From the NCBI RefSeq assembly GCF_964253915.1, contig NZ_CAXUSG020000002.1, positions 558,001 through 622,000 of the forward strand: a stretch of 64,000 nucleotides of DNA, written 5' to 3'. The notes beneath the pieces are model-generated. The model worked only from the letters and a program-made list of their open reading frames with translations. It was not told the DNA's origin and did not search any database. The position numbers and the translations under genes are program-made. Source of the stretch: Metarhizobium sp964253915 (GTDB lineage Bacteria; Pseudomonadota; Alphaproteobacteria; Rhizobiales; Rhizobiaceae). The first letter of the stretch is position 1, and each line of letters starts with the position of its first letter. This document shows, piece after piece, positions 33,828-41,150 of this stretch.

Positions 33828-34559
33828 TTACGCTTCCGACACGCTTTTCGACAGAAGATAGGCCTCGGCGATTTCCCTCAGCCGCGGCTTTCCAAAACTC
33901 ATCCCATGGCCACCATGGGCGATATGAAATTCAAGGCAGCGCAGGCGTTCCATGGTCACCGTGTAGGCTTCGACGTCACATCCCGGCAGGTCATCGACGA
34001 GCCTGCCGTCATAGATCGCGTCTCCGCTGAACAATATTCCTGTCTTTTCATCGAGAAGCCCGATCGATCCGGGAGAATGGCCGGGAAGATGCAGCACCGT
34101 GTAGCGGGCGTCGCCGATGTCGATTTCGTCGTTTTCCTTGAGAATCGTCGTCAGCGGCGCCGGTGGAATCGTGTATTTTTCCGGTGTCATGCCCGTGGGC
34201 GGAAGCTGGGTCAGGCCATCCGCCTGCATGCGAAAATAATGGGCCAGCGTGTCGCGGTCCGGCATCTGCGCGAATGCCGCCGTCTCTGCCTCATGGCCCA
34301 ACCGGTTATCGAACTCGTGAAACGAACCGACGTGATCGACGTGAACGTGGGTCGCGACCGCAAGCACCGGCTTGCCGGGCGCTATGTCCAGCACGCTCCG
34401 GAGATTGGCGAGGCCCATGCCGAAATCGATGACCAGGTCGGCATCCCGGCCGACGACATGGAACATGTTGGCCCGGAAGAAGCTATGCACATACGGCTCG
34501 GAGAGCCGGGTCAGCCCCTCGCAGATCGTCTCCTTCGAAAACCAGTCCGTGTCGCTCAC
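33828..34559 (-). CDS. Metallo-beta-lactamase-fold hydrolase
   Basis: A 243-residue MBL-fold enzyme. The metal-binding motif HVHVDHVG is near residue 80, with further ligands in LHLPGHSPGS and GDAIYDGRL, and a terminal HGGHGMSFG. The GTG start at 34559 follows GGGAGG; a TTG five codons upstream is the only longer alternative. It is 11 bases downstream of the amino acid ABC ATPase and is the last gene of that operon. The fold is shared with glyoxalase II and lactonases; the substrate is unknown. Confidence 0.85.
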   Translation of the reverse strand: MSDTDWFSKETICEGLTRLSEPYVHSFFRANMFHVVGRDADLVIDFGMGLANLRSVLDIAPGKPVLAVATHVHVDHVGSFHEFDNRLGHEAETAAFAQMPDRDTLAHYFRMQADGLTQLPPTGMTPEKYTIPPAPLTTILKENDEIDIGDARYTVLHLPGHSPGSIGLLDEKTGILFSGDAIYDGRLVDDLPGCDVEAYTVTMERLRCLEFHIAHGGHGMSFGKPRLREIAEAYLLSKSVSEA

Positions 34560-34570
34560 CCTTGCCTCCC

Positions 34571-35335
34571 TCAATGCAGCAGCTTGCCGAGAAAGCGCTT
34601 CGTACGCTCATGCGCCGGCGCGGAAAACAGGATGTCGGGCGCATTGCGCTCGATGATCTGGCCGCCATCCATGAACACCACTTCGCTCGCCACCTCGCGC
34701 GCGAAATTCATCTCGTGGGTGACGCAGACCATGGTCATGCCGTCGGCGGCAAGGGAAATCATCGTGTCCAGCACCTCCTTGACCATTTCGGGATCGAGCG
34801 CCGAGGTGGGCTCGTCGAACAGCATGATGCTGGGGTTCATGCAGAGCGCGCGCGCGATGGCGACACGCTGCTGCTGGCCACCGGACAACTGGCCGGGATA
34901 TTTATCAGCCTTCTCCGGAATGTGGACACGCTCCAGATAGGCCATCGCGATCTCGGCCGCCTGCTTTTTCGGCAACTTGCGCACCCAGCGCTGGGCAACC
35001 GTGCAGTTTTCGAGAACCGTCAGATGCGGAAACAGGTTGAAGTGCTGGAAGACCATGCCGACATCGCTGCGAACGCGGTCGATACGCTTCAACTGATTGG
35101 TGAGTTCGATGCCGTTGATGATGATCGAGCCTTCCTGATGAACTTCGAGCCGGTTCATGCAGCGGATCAGCGTCGACTTGCCGGAGCCGGAGGGACCGCA
35201 GATCACGATACGCTGGCCCTTGTTCACCGTGAGGTCGACACCTTTCAGGACCTGGAAAGTGCCATACCATTTGTTGACGCCGGCCACCTCGATGGCGGCC
35301 TGCTGCGGAAGATCGGTCGTCGTTTGTGTGTTCAT
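34571..35335 (-). CDS. Polar amino acid ABC importer ATPase
   Basis: A 254-residue ATPase of the GlnQ/HisP type with Walker A GPSGSGKS (residues 47-54), signature LSGGQQQRVAIARA and Walker B IMLFDEPTSALDP. Length is normal. The ATG at 35335 was chosen because 24 further in-frame codons upstream are not conserved. It forms an importer with the permease and binding protein encoded just upstream on the same strand. Confidence 0.92.
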   Translation of the reverse strand: MNTQTTTDLPQQAAIEVAGVNKWYGTFQVLKGVDLTVNKGQRIVICGPSGSGKSTLIRCMNRLEVHQEGSIIINGIELTNQLKRIDRVRSDVGMVFQHFNLFPHLTVLENCTVAQRWVRKLPKKQAAEIAMAYLERVHIPEKADKYPGQLSGGQQQRVAIARALCMNPSIMLFDEPTSALDPEMVKEVLDTMISLAADGMTMVCVTHEMNFAREVASEVVFMDGGQIIERNAPDILFSAPAHERTKRFLGKLLH

Positions 35336-35360
35336 GTCCAACTCGGAGGTGAAGCGGGCA

Positions 35361-36038
35361 TCAGCGATAACCGCGCGAAAGCACATATTCGATCCGATTC
35401 TGCGCAAGCGTCAGCACCGAAACGATGACGAGGTAATAGACGAGCGCCGCGCCATACCATTCCAGGAAGCGGAAGCTCGAGGCAATGGCGAACTGCGAAA
35501 CGGTCATCAGTTCCTTGAGCGAGATCACCGTCGCCAGCGACGTGGTCTTCAGAAGCGAGATGAATTCGTTCATCAGTGCCGGAACCGCGATGCGGAGCGC
35601 CTGCGGCATGGTGATGACCAGGAAAATCTGCCAGCGATGCATGCCGAGGGCGGCTGCCCCTTCCCGCTGGCCATGGCCGACGGCGGCAAAGGCGCTGCGC
35701 AGGATTTCCGCCAGATAGGCGATCTGGATCAGCGACAGCGCCAGAAACGCCGCGACGAAGGGCGTGAACCATCCGGCGCGGAAAATCTCGGAAATCTGCG
35801 GCAGACCGTTCCAGACGAACAGCAAAACCAACAGAGCCGGCGCGCCGCGAAAGAGCCAGACATAAAGCGTCACCAGCCAGCGGACCGCCCTTCGCGGCGA
35901 GCCCGCCATGGAGCCGAGCCCCATGCCGAGCACGAGGGACACGGCCATGACACAGAGAGAAAGGCCGATCGTCAGGAGCGCCCCCTTGAAAAGGGGGGCG
36001 CTGAAGATCGCGTGCAGGAAGAGGTCGAGCTGGAACAA
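35361..36038 (-). CDS. Polar amino acid ABC importer permease
   Basis: A 225-residue His/Glu/Gln/Arg-type permease (HisM/GlnP family) with about five helices. The EAA-type loop REGAAALGMHRWQIFLVITMPQALRIAVPAL is at about residues 125-155. Only one permease gene is present, so it probably functions as a homodimer. It is 19 bases after the binding-protein gene and 25 bases before the ATPase gene. Confidence 0.9.
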   Translation of the reverse strand: MFQLDLFLHAIFSAPLFKGALLTIGLSLCVMAVSLVLGMGLGSMAGSPRRAVRWLVTLYVWLFRGAPALLVLLFVWNGLPQISEIFRAGWFTPFVAAFLALSLIQIAYLAEILRSAFAAVGHGQREGAAALGMHRWQIFLVITMPQALRIAVPALMNEFISLLKTTSLATVISLKELMTVSQFAIASSFRFLEWYGAALVYYLVIVSVLTLAQNRIEYVLSRGYR

Positions 36039-36057
36039 CGTCGGAACCGTCCTGTCG

Positions 36058-36903
36058 TCAGTTGACGTCGTGGGAAACGTCGGTCGCCGTTTCCGGCAGG
36101 TTCCATTTCTTGAGCAGCGTCTTCATCTCGCCGCTGGCCTGCAAGGCCTCGATCGCCTCCTTCAGCATCTGGCGGTCGCCGTCGCTCTTGCGGAGATAGA
36201 TGCCGTAGTTTTCGCTCTGGTCGTAGGTATAGGGAACGGCGAGGCGACCCGGAACCTGCAGCATGCGAAAGGCAGCCGTCGTATCCTGCGTGATGGTGGC
36301 CGTGGCACGGCCGACGAGGATCTGCTCGATGACGCCGGATGCCGACGGATAGGTCTGCGCCTGGATCGGCGCCTTGCCGGCAGCCTCAAGTTCCGCGTTC
36401 AGATCGGCGACCATCTTTTCATAAGACGTACCGGCCTCGATCGCCATCACCTTGCCGCTGACATCGGCCGGGACCTTCGTCTCGGCGTCATTGGCCGCGG
36501 TGACCATGACGATATGCGAGCTGAAATAGGGGATGCCGTCGTATTTTTCGAGGCGGGCCGGCGTGATCAGGATGCCGCTGGCGACCAGATCGCAGCGCTT
36601 CGAGTCGAGCGACGGAAGCAGGCCCTTGAAATCGCCGACGACATATTCGGCCTTGGCGCCCCACCGCTTGGCAATCGCGTCCATGACGTCGATCTCGAAG
36701 CCGACGAGATCCTTGTCGCCGGGGTTTTGATAATATTCCATCGGCGGGAATTCGCCGCCGGTGCAAACCTTCAGGACGCCGCCCGACACAAAATCGGGCT
36801 TCTGGTCTGCAGCGAGGCCATGGCCAGCGCCGATAAGGACGGCAAGCATGGTGCCGGCGAGAAGAGATGGTTTCATTCCCAGTCGTGCAGTCTTCATTAT
36901 CAT
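36058..36903 (-). CDS. Polar amino acid ABC substrate-binding protein
   Basis: A 281-residue periplasmic binding protein of the SBP_bac_3 family. The signal peptide (about residues 1-32) ends GLAA, and the mature part has GVLKVCTGGEFPPMEYYQNPGDKDLVGFEIDVMDAIAKRWG, the standard family opening. It is the first gene of the amino acid importer operon, directly downstream of the operator-like site at 36938-36949. An internal ATG two codons in is an alternative start. The bound amino acid cannot be told from sequence. Confidence 0.92.
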   Translation of the reverse strand: MIMKTARLGMKPSLLAGTMLAVLIGAGHGLAADQKPDFVSGGVLKVCTGGEFPPMEYYQNPGDKDLVGFEIDVMDAIAKRWGAKAEYVVGDFKGLLPSLDSKRCDLVASGILITPARLEKYDGIPYFSSHIVMVTAANDAETKVPADVSGKVMAIEAGTSYEKMVADLNAELEAAGKAPIQAQTYPSASGVIEQILVGRATATITQDTTAAFRMLQVPGRLAVPYTYDQSENYGIYLRKSDGDRQMLKEAIEALQASGEMKTLLKKWNLPETATDVSHDVN

Positions 36904-36937
36904 GTTCCCTTATTTTTAGGCTTCTTGGATTGGTGAA

Positions 36938-36949
36938 GTCGTATACGAA
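36938..36949. promoter_or_regulatory. GTATAC-centred operator-like motif before amino acid importer
   Basis: GTCGTATACGAA contains the perfect ten-base palindrome TCGTATACGA (36939-36948), 36 bases upstream of the binding-protein start. It matches the GTRTAC-centred motif at 24145 and 29170. Its position suits repression of the importer operon. Confidence 0.5.
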
Positions 36950-36998
36950 CGTCTCCTGCAGACAAGCTAAATGTTTTCACGTTTTAAACGCAGAAAAA

Positions 36999-37310
36999 CT
37001 AAACAATTTCTGTGAGGATCTGCCCGTATGTGTCGGTGTCGAAGGCTGGGAGGATCAGCGGCTCGACATGGCCGTCCCGGCGCGCGGTGAGGACGTATTG
37101 CATCATCGCTTCATTGCTCGGCATCTCGAAAACCTGCACGAAATCATAGGGTCCGAGCAGGGCATAGAAGGCGATCGAGCGACCGCCGAGCGCCGCCACG
37201 CGATCTTCGCTGACCTTGCGGCGCTTGGCGCTATCGGTCAGTTCGGCAAGCCCCTTTTGCGTCAGGCGCATCAGGGAAACATATTTCTGGTTCACAGGCG
37301 TCTCGGTCAT
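36999..37310 (-). CDS. GYD-domain protein
   Basis: A 103-residue small protein with the GYD family pattern: KYVSLMRLTQKGLAEL at the N-terminus and ALLGPYDFVQVFEMPSNEAMMQYVL in the middle, close to the family's usual 95-105 residues. GYD proteins have a ferredoxin-like fold with no established activity. The ATG overlaps the TGA of the upstream amidohydrolase gene by four bases, so the two probably act together. Confidence 0.85.
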   Translation of the reverse strand: MTETPVNQKYVSLMRLTQKGLAELTDSAKRRKVSEDRVAALGGRSIAFYALLGPYDFVQVFEMPSNEAMMQYVLTARRDGHVEPLILPAFDTDTYGQILTEIV

Positions 37311-37981
37311 TTCGTCGATGTTCCAAGCTTCTTGAGGCCAGCGAGAACCGCAGCCGTATCGGTGAGCGTGCCGAAAACGCCGTTCTCGACCGTCACCATG
37401 TGAAGGGCTGCTTCATGGGCGTATTGATCGCCGCTGGCGCAGGCATCGGAAATCGTCAGGCACTGGAAGTTGCGGTCGCAGGCTTCGCGCAGCGTCGTGT
37501 GGACGCAGACATCTGTGGTGCAGCCGGAAAACAGCAGATGCGTGATGCCCTGAGCGCGCAGGACATGTTCGAAATCCGTGTAGGTGAAGGCGCCGTTGCA
37601 GGTCTTGTCGACGATGATGTCTTCCGGGCGCACATCGAGTTCCGGGACGATCTCATAGCCGGGGCTGGAGCGCAGCAGCGCCGTGGTACCTTCAAGCCCG
37701 TTGCGTTTGCGGCGCCATTTTTCGTAAGGGGTCATATCCGCGAGATCGCCGCGATAGCCCTGTCGCGTGTGGATGATCTGCACGCCGGCCTCCCGGCAGG
37801 CGGCGATCAGCTGGCTGACTGCGGGAAGGATCGCGCGGAGCGGCGCCGGGTCATAGCCCTGGAGGGCGAAATAGCCTGTTGTCGAGAGGAAATCCTCCTG
37901 CAGGTCGATGACGATAAGCGCAGTGTGTTTCGCCTGCAGATTGCCGTCATAAGGAAAGTCGAATGGTTTTGCCGAAATCAT
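37307..37981 (-). CDS. Isochorismatase-like amidohydrolase (biuret hydrolase/RutB type)
   Basis: A 224-residue cysteine hydrolase. The catalytic Asp is in LIVIDLQEDF (about residue 26), the Lys in IIVDKTCNGAF and the Cys in GCTTDVCVHTTLREACDRNF, complete for the superfamily. The sequence is of the ureidoacrylate/biuret amidohydrolase branch, which release ammonia from ureido or imide compounds; the exact substrate is inferred. It is coupled to the GYD gene and divergent from the LysR gene at 38090, a usual layout for LysR control. Confidence 0.85.
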   Translation of the reverse strand: MISAKPFDFPYDGNLQAKHTALIVIDLQEDFLSTTGYFALQGYDPAPLRAILPAVSQLIAACREAGVQIIHTRQGYRGDLADMTPYEKWRRKRNGLEGTTALLRSSPGYEIVPELDVRPEDIIVDKTCNGAFTYTDFEHVLRAQGITHLLFSGCTTDVCVHTTLREACDRNFQCLTISDACASGDQYAHEAALHMVTVENGVFGTLTDTAAVLAGLKKLGTSTK

Positions 37982-38089
37982 GAACGTTCTCCTCTTTTTC
38001 GTTGAGATAGCACCCTTAACAGTTTGAAAAAATCAATTTATAATCACCGATATTGTTCGATTATTCCTAACGATAATCCGGATCCTTCG

Positions 38090-39013
38090 ATGAGCCGCCT
38101 ACCGCCGTACCTGCAATATCTGCCGGCCTTCGAGGCGACGGCACGCCTCGGCGGGGTGCGGCATGCGGCTGAAGAACTGAATCTCAGCCCCAGTGCCATC
38201 TCCCTGCAATTGAAGAAGCTCGGCGAGGCAACGGGCATCGTGCTGTTTCAGAAGGCGGGCCGGAATGTCGCGCTGACCCAGGCGGGCAGGGATTTTTCAC
38301 AGGCGGTCGCCATATCGCTCGGTCAGTTGGACACGGCGACGCGGGCTTCGCGAAAAATCACCGCCGGCGACCAGCCGGCCGCGCTTTCGGTTTCGGTGCC
38401 GACCGCCCTCGGCATTGCCTGGCTAACATCGGTGCTCGTCGATTTTGCCGAAACGAACGGCATTTCCAACCTGACGATCAACGAGGCAATCACCGCTGCG
38501 GACGTGGATTGGGATAAAAACGACCTGGCCATCGTCTACGACAACCCGCCCTTCATCGGAAAATACTGGCGCTCGCTCAGCGAAGTCAGGCTCTGCGCCG
38601 TCTGTTCGCCGATACTGTTTCCACGGCTTGACCTGCGCAATCGCGACAGGAAACTGAGCTCGGTCGCCCTGCTGCACGAGGACGATGGCGGCGAATGGGC
38701 GAAGTGGTCCGTCGCCGCGCGGATCGGCCTGGAGGGAAATACGCGTGTGCGGGTGAATTCGGTGGCGCAGGCGATCGCCTCTGCCGTTCAGGGTCGCGGC
38801 GTGGCGCTGGTCTCCGATGTTCTGACGCGAAACTATCTGAGCGAAGGCCGGCTGATCCAACCGTTTTCGACCACGATCAACGCGGCGCGGGAATATTACA
38901 TCGTCTGCCGTGTCGACCGGACAAACGACCCTGTTTTGCGCGCGCTTGCCGATCGCGTCATCGAGCAGTTGCGCCCTGGACGCGACCAGAGCGGCGGCTC
39001 GTCAACACCCTGA
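38090..39013 (+). CDS. LysR-family regulator (GcvA-like), first of a tandem pair
   Basis: A 307-residue LysR-type regulator with N-terminal HTH (VRHAAEELNLSPSAISLQLKKLGEATG, about residues 20-45) and a C-terminal substrate-binding-like effector domain. The start at 38090 matches the family N-terminus (SRLPPYLQYLPAFEATARLGG); the frame stays open upstream without conserved sequence and no strong ribosome site is visible. It is divergent from the amidohydrolase/GYD operon, 108 bases apart, so it is the likely regulator of those genes. It is followed after 16 bases by a paralogue. Confidence 0.88.
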   Translation: MSRLPPYLQYLPAFEATARLGGVRHAAEELNLSPSAISLQLKKLGEATGIVLFQKAGRNVALTQAGRDFSQAVAISLGQLDTATRASRKITAGDQPAALSVSVPTALGIAWLTSVLVDFAETNGISNLTINEAITAADVDWDKNDLAIVYDNPPFIGKYWRSLSEVRLCAVCSPILFPRLDLRNRDRKLSSVALLHEDDGGEWAKWSVAARIGLEGNTRVRVNSVAQAIASAVQGRGVALVSDVLTRNYLSEGRLIQPFSTTINAAREYYIVCRVDRTNDPVLRALADRVIEQLRPGRDQSGGSSTP

Positions 39014-39029
39014 TTGAGGAAAGACATCG

Positions 39030-39920
39030 ATGGCGCTGCCTCCCCTTCATGCATTTCGCGTCTTCGAAAGCGTCGCGCGGCTTGGCAATCTCAGCGCGGC
39101 TGCGGCGGAATTGCATGTGACGCCGGGTGCCGTCAGCCAGCAGATCCGCGCCTTGCAGACGTCACTCGGCGTCGAACTGTTTCAGAAACGCGGCCGCCAG
39201 CTGGCCCTGACGCCCAGCGGAAGCCAGCTGCAGCGCTCGGTGGCCAGCGCGATGGACGCGATCCAGACCGGCGTGCGCCAGCTTTCGGCGCAGAGATATG
39301 ATGAAGCCAGCAAGCGGAGCTTGACCATCTCCATCCCGCAGGTGCACGGCGTGGCGTGGCTTGCCACCCGGCTTTTCGCCTTCATGGCCGAAATCCCGAA
39401 TTTCCAGCTGAAGGTCCTCACCGCCAGTTTTTTCCACACTGTCGATTGGCGCAAGACGGATGTCGCCATCGTCTACGGCGCGCCGCCGTGGCCGGGTTTC
39501 TGGTGGCGGCTGCTGCACGGCATCCGCATGACGCCGGTCTGCAGCCCGCAACTCCTGCGCGGGCCGAACGCCATTCGACAACCCTCCGACCTCGCCTATC
39601 ATCGGCTGCTGCACGAAGACGACGGTTCGCAGTGGCGCCGCTGGCAGGCGGAGGCGGGCATTGCTTATGCCGGAGAGGCGGACGTCTATTTCGACGATTT
39701 CGGCATCGTCCTTCAGGCCGCGCGAGACGGTTTCGGCGTGGCACTCAGCGATGAGGTGGTTTCCGCCCGCGATCTCGATGAAGGCCGCCTCGTCCAGCCG
39801 CTGCAACTCAGCGTGCCGGCCCTTCACAACTACTATTGCATCTGCCCGGAAGCGAAACGGGAAACCGACGAAGTCAGCTATTTCATCAATTGGCTGATTG
39901 AAGAAACGGCGATGGCCTGA
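39030..39920 (+). CDS. LysR-family regulator (GcvA-like), second of a tandem pair
   Basis: A 296-residue LysR protein with HTH LSAAAAELHVTPGAVSQQIRALQTSLG (about residues 21-47) and a GcvA-type effector domain, including HRLLHEDDGSQWRRW, which parallels ALLHEDDGGEWAKW in the upstream paralogue. The two proteins share the same architecture and key segments, so they are tandem duplicates that have diverged. Whether they form heterodimers or respond to different ligands cannot be seen. Confidence 0.9.
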   Translation: MALPPLHAFRVFESVARLGNLSAAAAELHVTPGAVSQQIRALQTSLGVELFQKRGRQLALTPSGSQLQRSVASAMDAIQTGVRQLSAQRYDEASKRSLTISIPQVHGVAWLATRLFAFMAEIPNFQLKVLTASFFHTVDWRKTDVAIVYGAPPWPGFWWRLLHGIRMTPVCSPQLLRGPNAIRQPSDLAYHRLLHEDDGSQWRRWQAEAGIAYAGEADVYFDDFGIVLQAARDGFGVALSDEVVSARDLDEGRLVQPLQLSVPALHNYYCICPEAKRETDEVSYFINWLIEETAMA

Positions 39921-39963
39921 AGGCTCGACGCCGGATGCCGGCACTGAACATCCTGATATGGAA

Positions 39964-39988
39964 GATGCGGCGAGTATCTCGCCGCATC
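39964..39988. terminator. Bidirectional terminator-like hairpin between convergent genes
   Basis: A perfect 11-base stem, GATGCGGCGAG and CTCGCCGCATC, with loop TAT lies between the LysR stop (39920) and the stop of the convergent hydrolase gene (40002). No long T-run follows on either strand, but the position between convergent genes supports a terminator role. Confidence 0.6.
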
Positions 39989-40001
39989 CCAAGTCTGATG
40001 A

Positions 40002-40982
40002 TCAGGCCTGGATAAAGGCCAGCAGATCCGCATTGAGAACGTCGGCATTGATGGTCAGCATGCCGTGCGAGAAACCGGGATAGGTCTTCAGCGTGCCGTT
40101 TTTCAGCAGCTTAACCGATTTCAGCGCGGAATCCGCGATGGGAACGATCTGGTCGTCTTCGCCGTGCAGAACCAGCGTCGGAACCGTGATCGCCTTCAGG
40201 TCTTCGGTCTGGTCGGTTTCGGAGAAGGCCTTGATGCCGTCGTAATGGGCCTTTGCGCCGCCCATCATGCCCTGACGCCACCAATTCTGGATCACGCCTT
40301 CCTGCACCGTGGCGCCATCACGGTTAAAACCGTAGAACGGGCCTGCCGGGACATCGCGGAAGAACTGCGCACGATTGGCGGCGAGTGCCGAACGGAAGCC
40401 GTCGAAGACTTCGAGCGGCAGGCCTTCCGGATTGGCTTCGGTCTTCAGCATCAGCGGCGGAACGGCGGAGACGAGAACGGCCTTGGCAACGCGGCCAGCC
40501 GGCTGGCCGTGCTTGGCGACGTAACGGGCAACTTCGCCGCCACCGGTGGAGTGGCCGATATGGACGGCATTCTTCAGGTCGAGATGCTCGGCAACGGCAA
40601 AGGCATCGGCGGCATAGTGATCCATGTCATGTCCCTCGGCAACCTGGGCAGAGCGGCCATGGCCACGGCGATCATGGGCGACGACGCGGAACCCCTTGGA
40701 GAGGAAGAACAGCATCTGGGCATCCCAATCGTCGGACGACAGCGGCCAGCCATGATGGAAAACGATCGGCTGAGCGTCCTTCGGACCCCAATCCTTGTAG
40801 AAGATTTCGACGCCGTCCTTGGTTGTTACAGTGCTCATGGTCTTGTTTCCTTCCGTGAGGGGCTTGGTGGATGCAGCATCGGCTGCGAGGGTGAACTGGG
40901 TGGGAATGGCAAGAGCGGCAGCGGCGGCGGCTCCGGAGAGCAAGGCGCCTCGGCGGGTGATGGAGATGGTGTTCGTCGTCAT
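40002..40982 (-). CDS. Exported alpha/beta hydrolase (non-heme chloroperoxidase/arylesterase-like)
   Basis: A 326-residue hydrolase with a twin-arginine-type leader (SITRRGALLSGAAAAAALAIP, residues 7-27) before a perhydrolase-type alpha/beta domain. Family marks are HHGWPLSSDDWDAQ (77-90), the GHSTGG nucleophile elbow (Ser145), GEDDQIVPIADS and GFSHGM. Most homologues begin at the position of internal Met49 (MSTVTTKDGVEIFYKDWG) and are cytoplasmic, so this copy has gained a leader. GAGGAA precedes the ATG at 40982. The upstream gap carries one of the four LysR-type boxes. Confidence 0.87.
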   Translation of the reverse strand: MTTNTISITRRGALLSGAAAAAALAIPTQFTLAADAASTKPLTEGNKTMSTVTTKDGVEIFYKDWGPKDAQPIVFHHGWPLSSDDWDAQMLFFLSKGFRVVAHDRRGHGRSAQVAEGHDMDHYAADAFAVAEHLDLKNAVHIGHSTGGGEVARYVAKHGQPAGRVAKAVLVSAVPPLMLKTEANPEGLPLEVFDGFRSALAANRAQFFRDVPAGPFYGFNRDGATVQEGVIQNWWRQGMMGGAKAHYDGIKAFSETDQTEDLKAITVPTLVLHGEDDQIVPIADSALKSVKLLKNGTLKTYPGFSHGMLTINADVLNADLLAFIQA

Positions 40983-41070
40983 GTCAGTTCCTCGGATCGT
41001 TTTCGCTTGTTTCAAACGACCCTCTCTTTCGTCTGATATAGGCATATTGACCGGAAACATTAGCCTCAAC

Positions 41071-41100
41071 AATTGCACTAATTTTTCCGAATTAATTGCG
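41071..41100. promoter_or_regulatory. LysR-type box A (AATTGC-N18-ATTGCG)
   Basis: AATTGC at 41071-41076 and ATTGCG at 41095-41100 are separated by 18 bases, upstream of the exported hydrolase gene. The same spacing recurs at 43277, 46589 and 49604. The latter lies directly before the LysR gene at 49651, the probable regulator. Confidence 0.55.
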
Positions 41101-41150
41101 TTTTTTGAAATTATTATGAAGGGCGGCGGATACCGCCCTTCCGTATTCCC

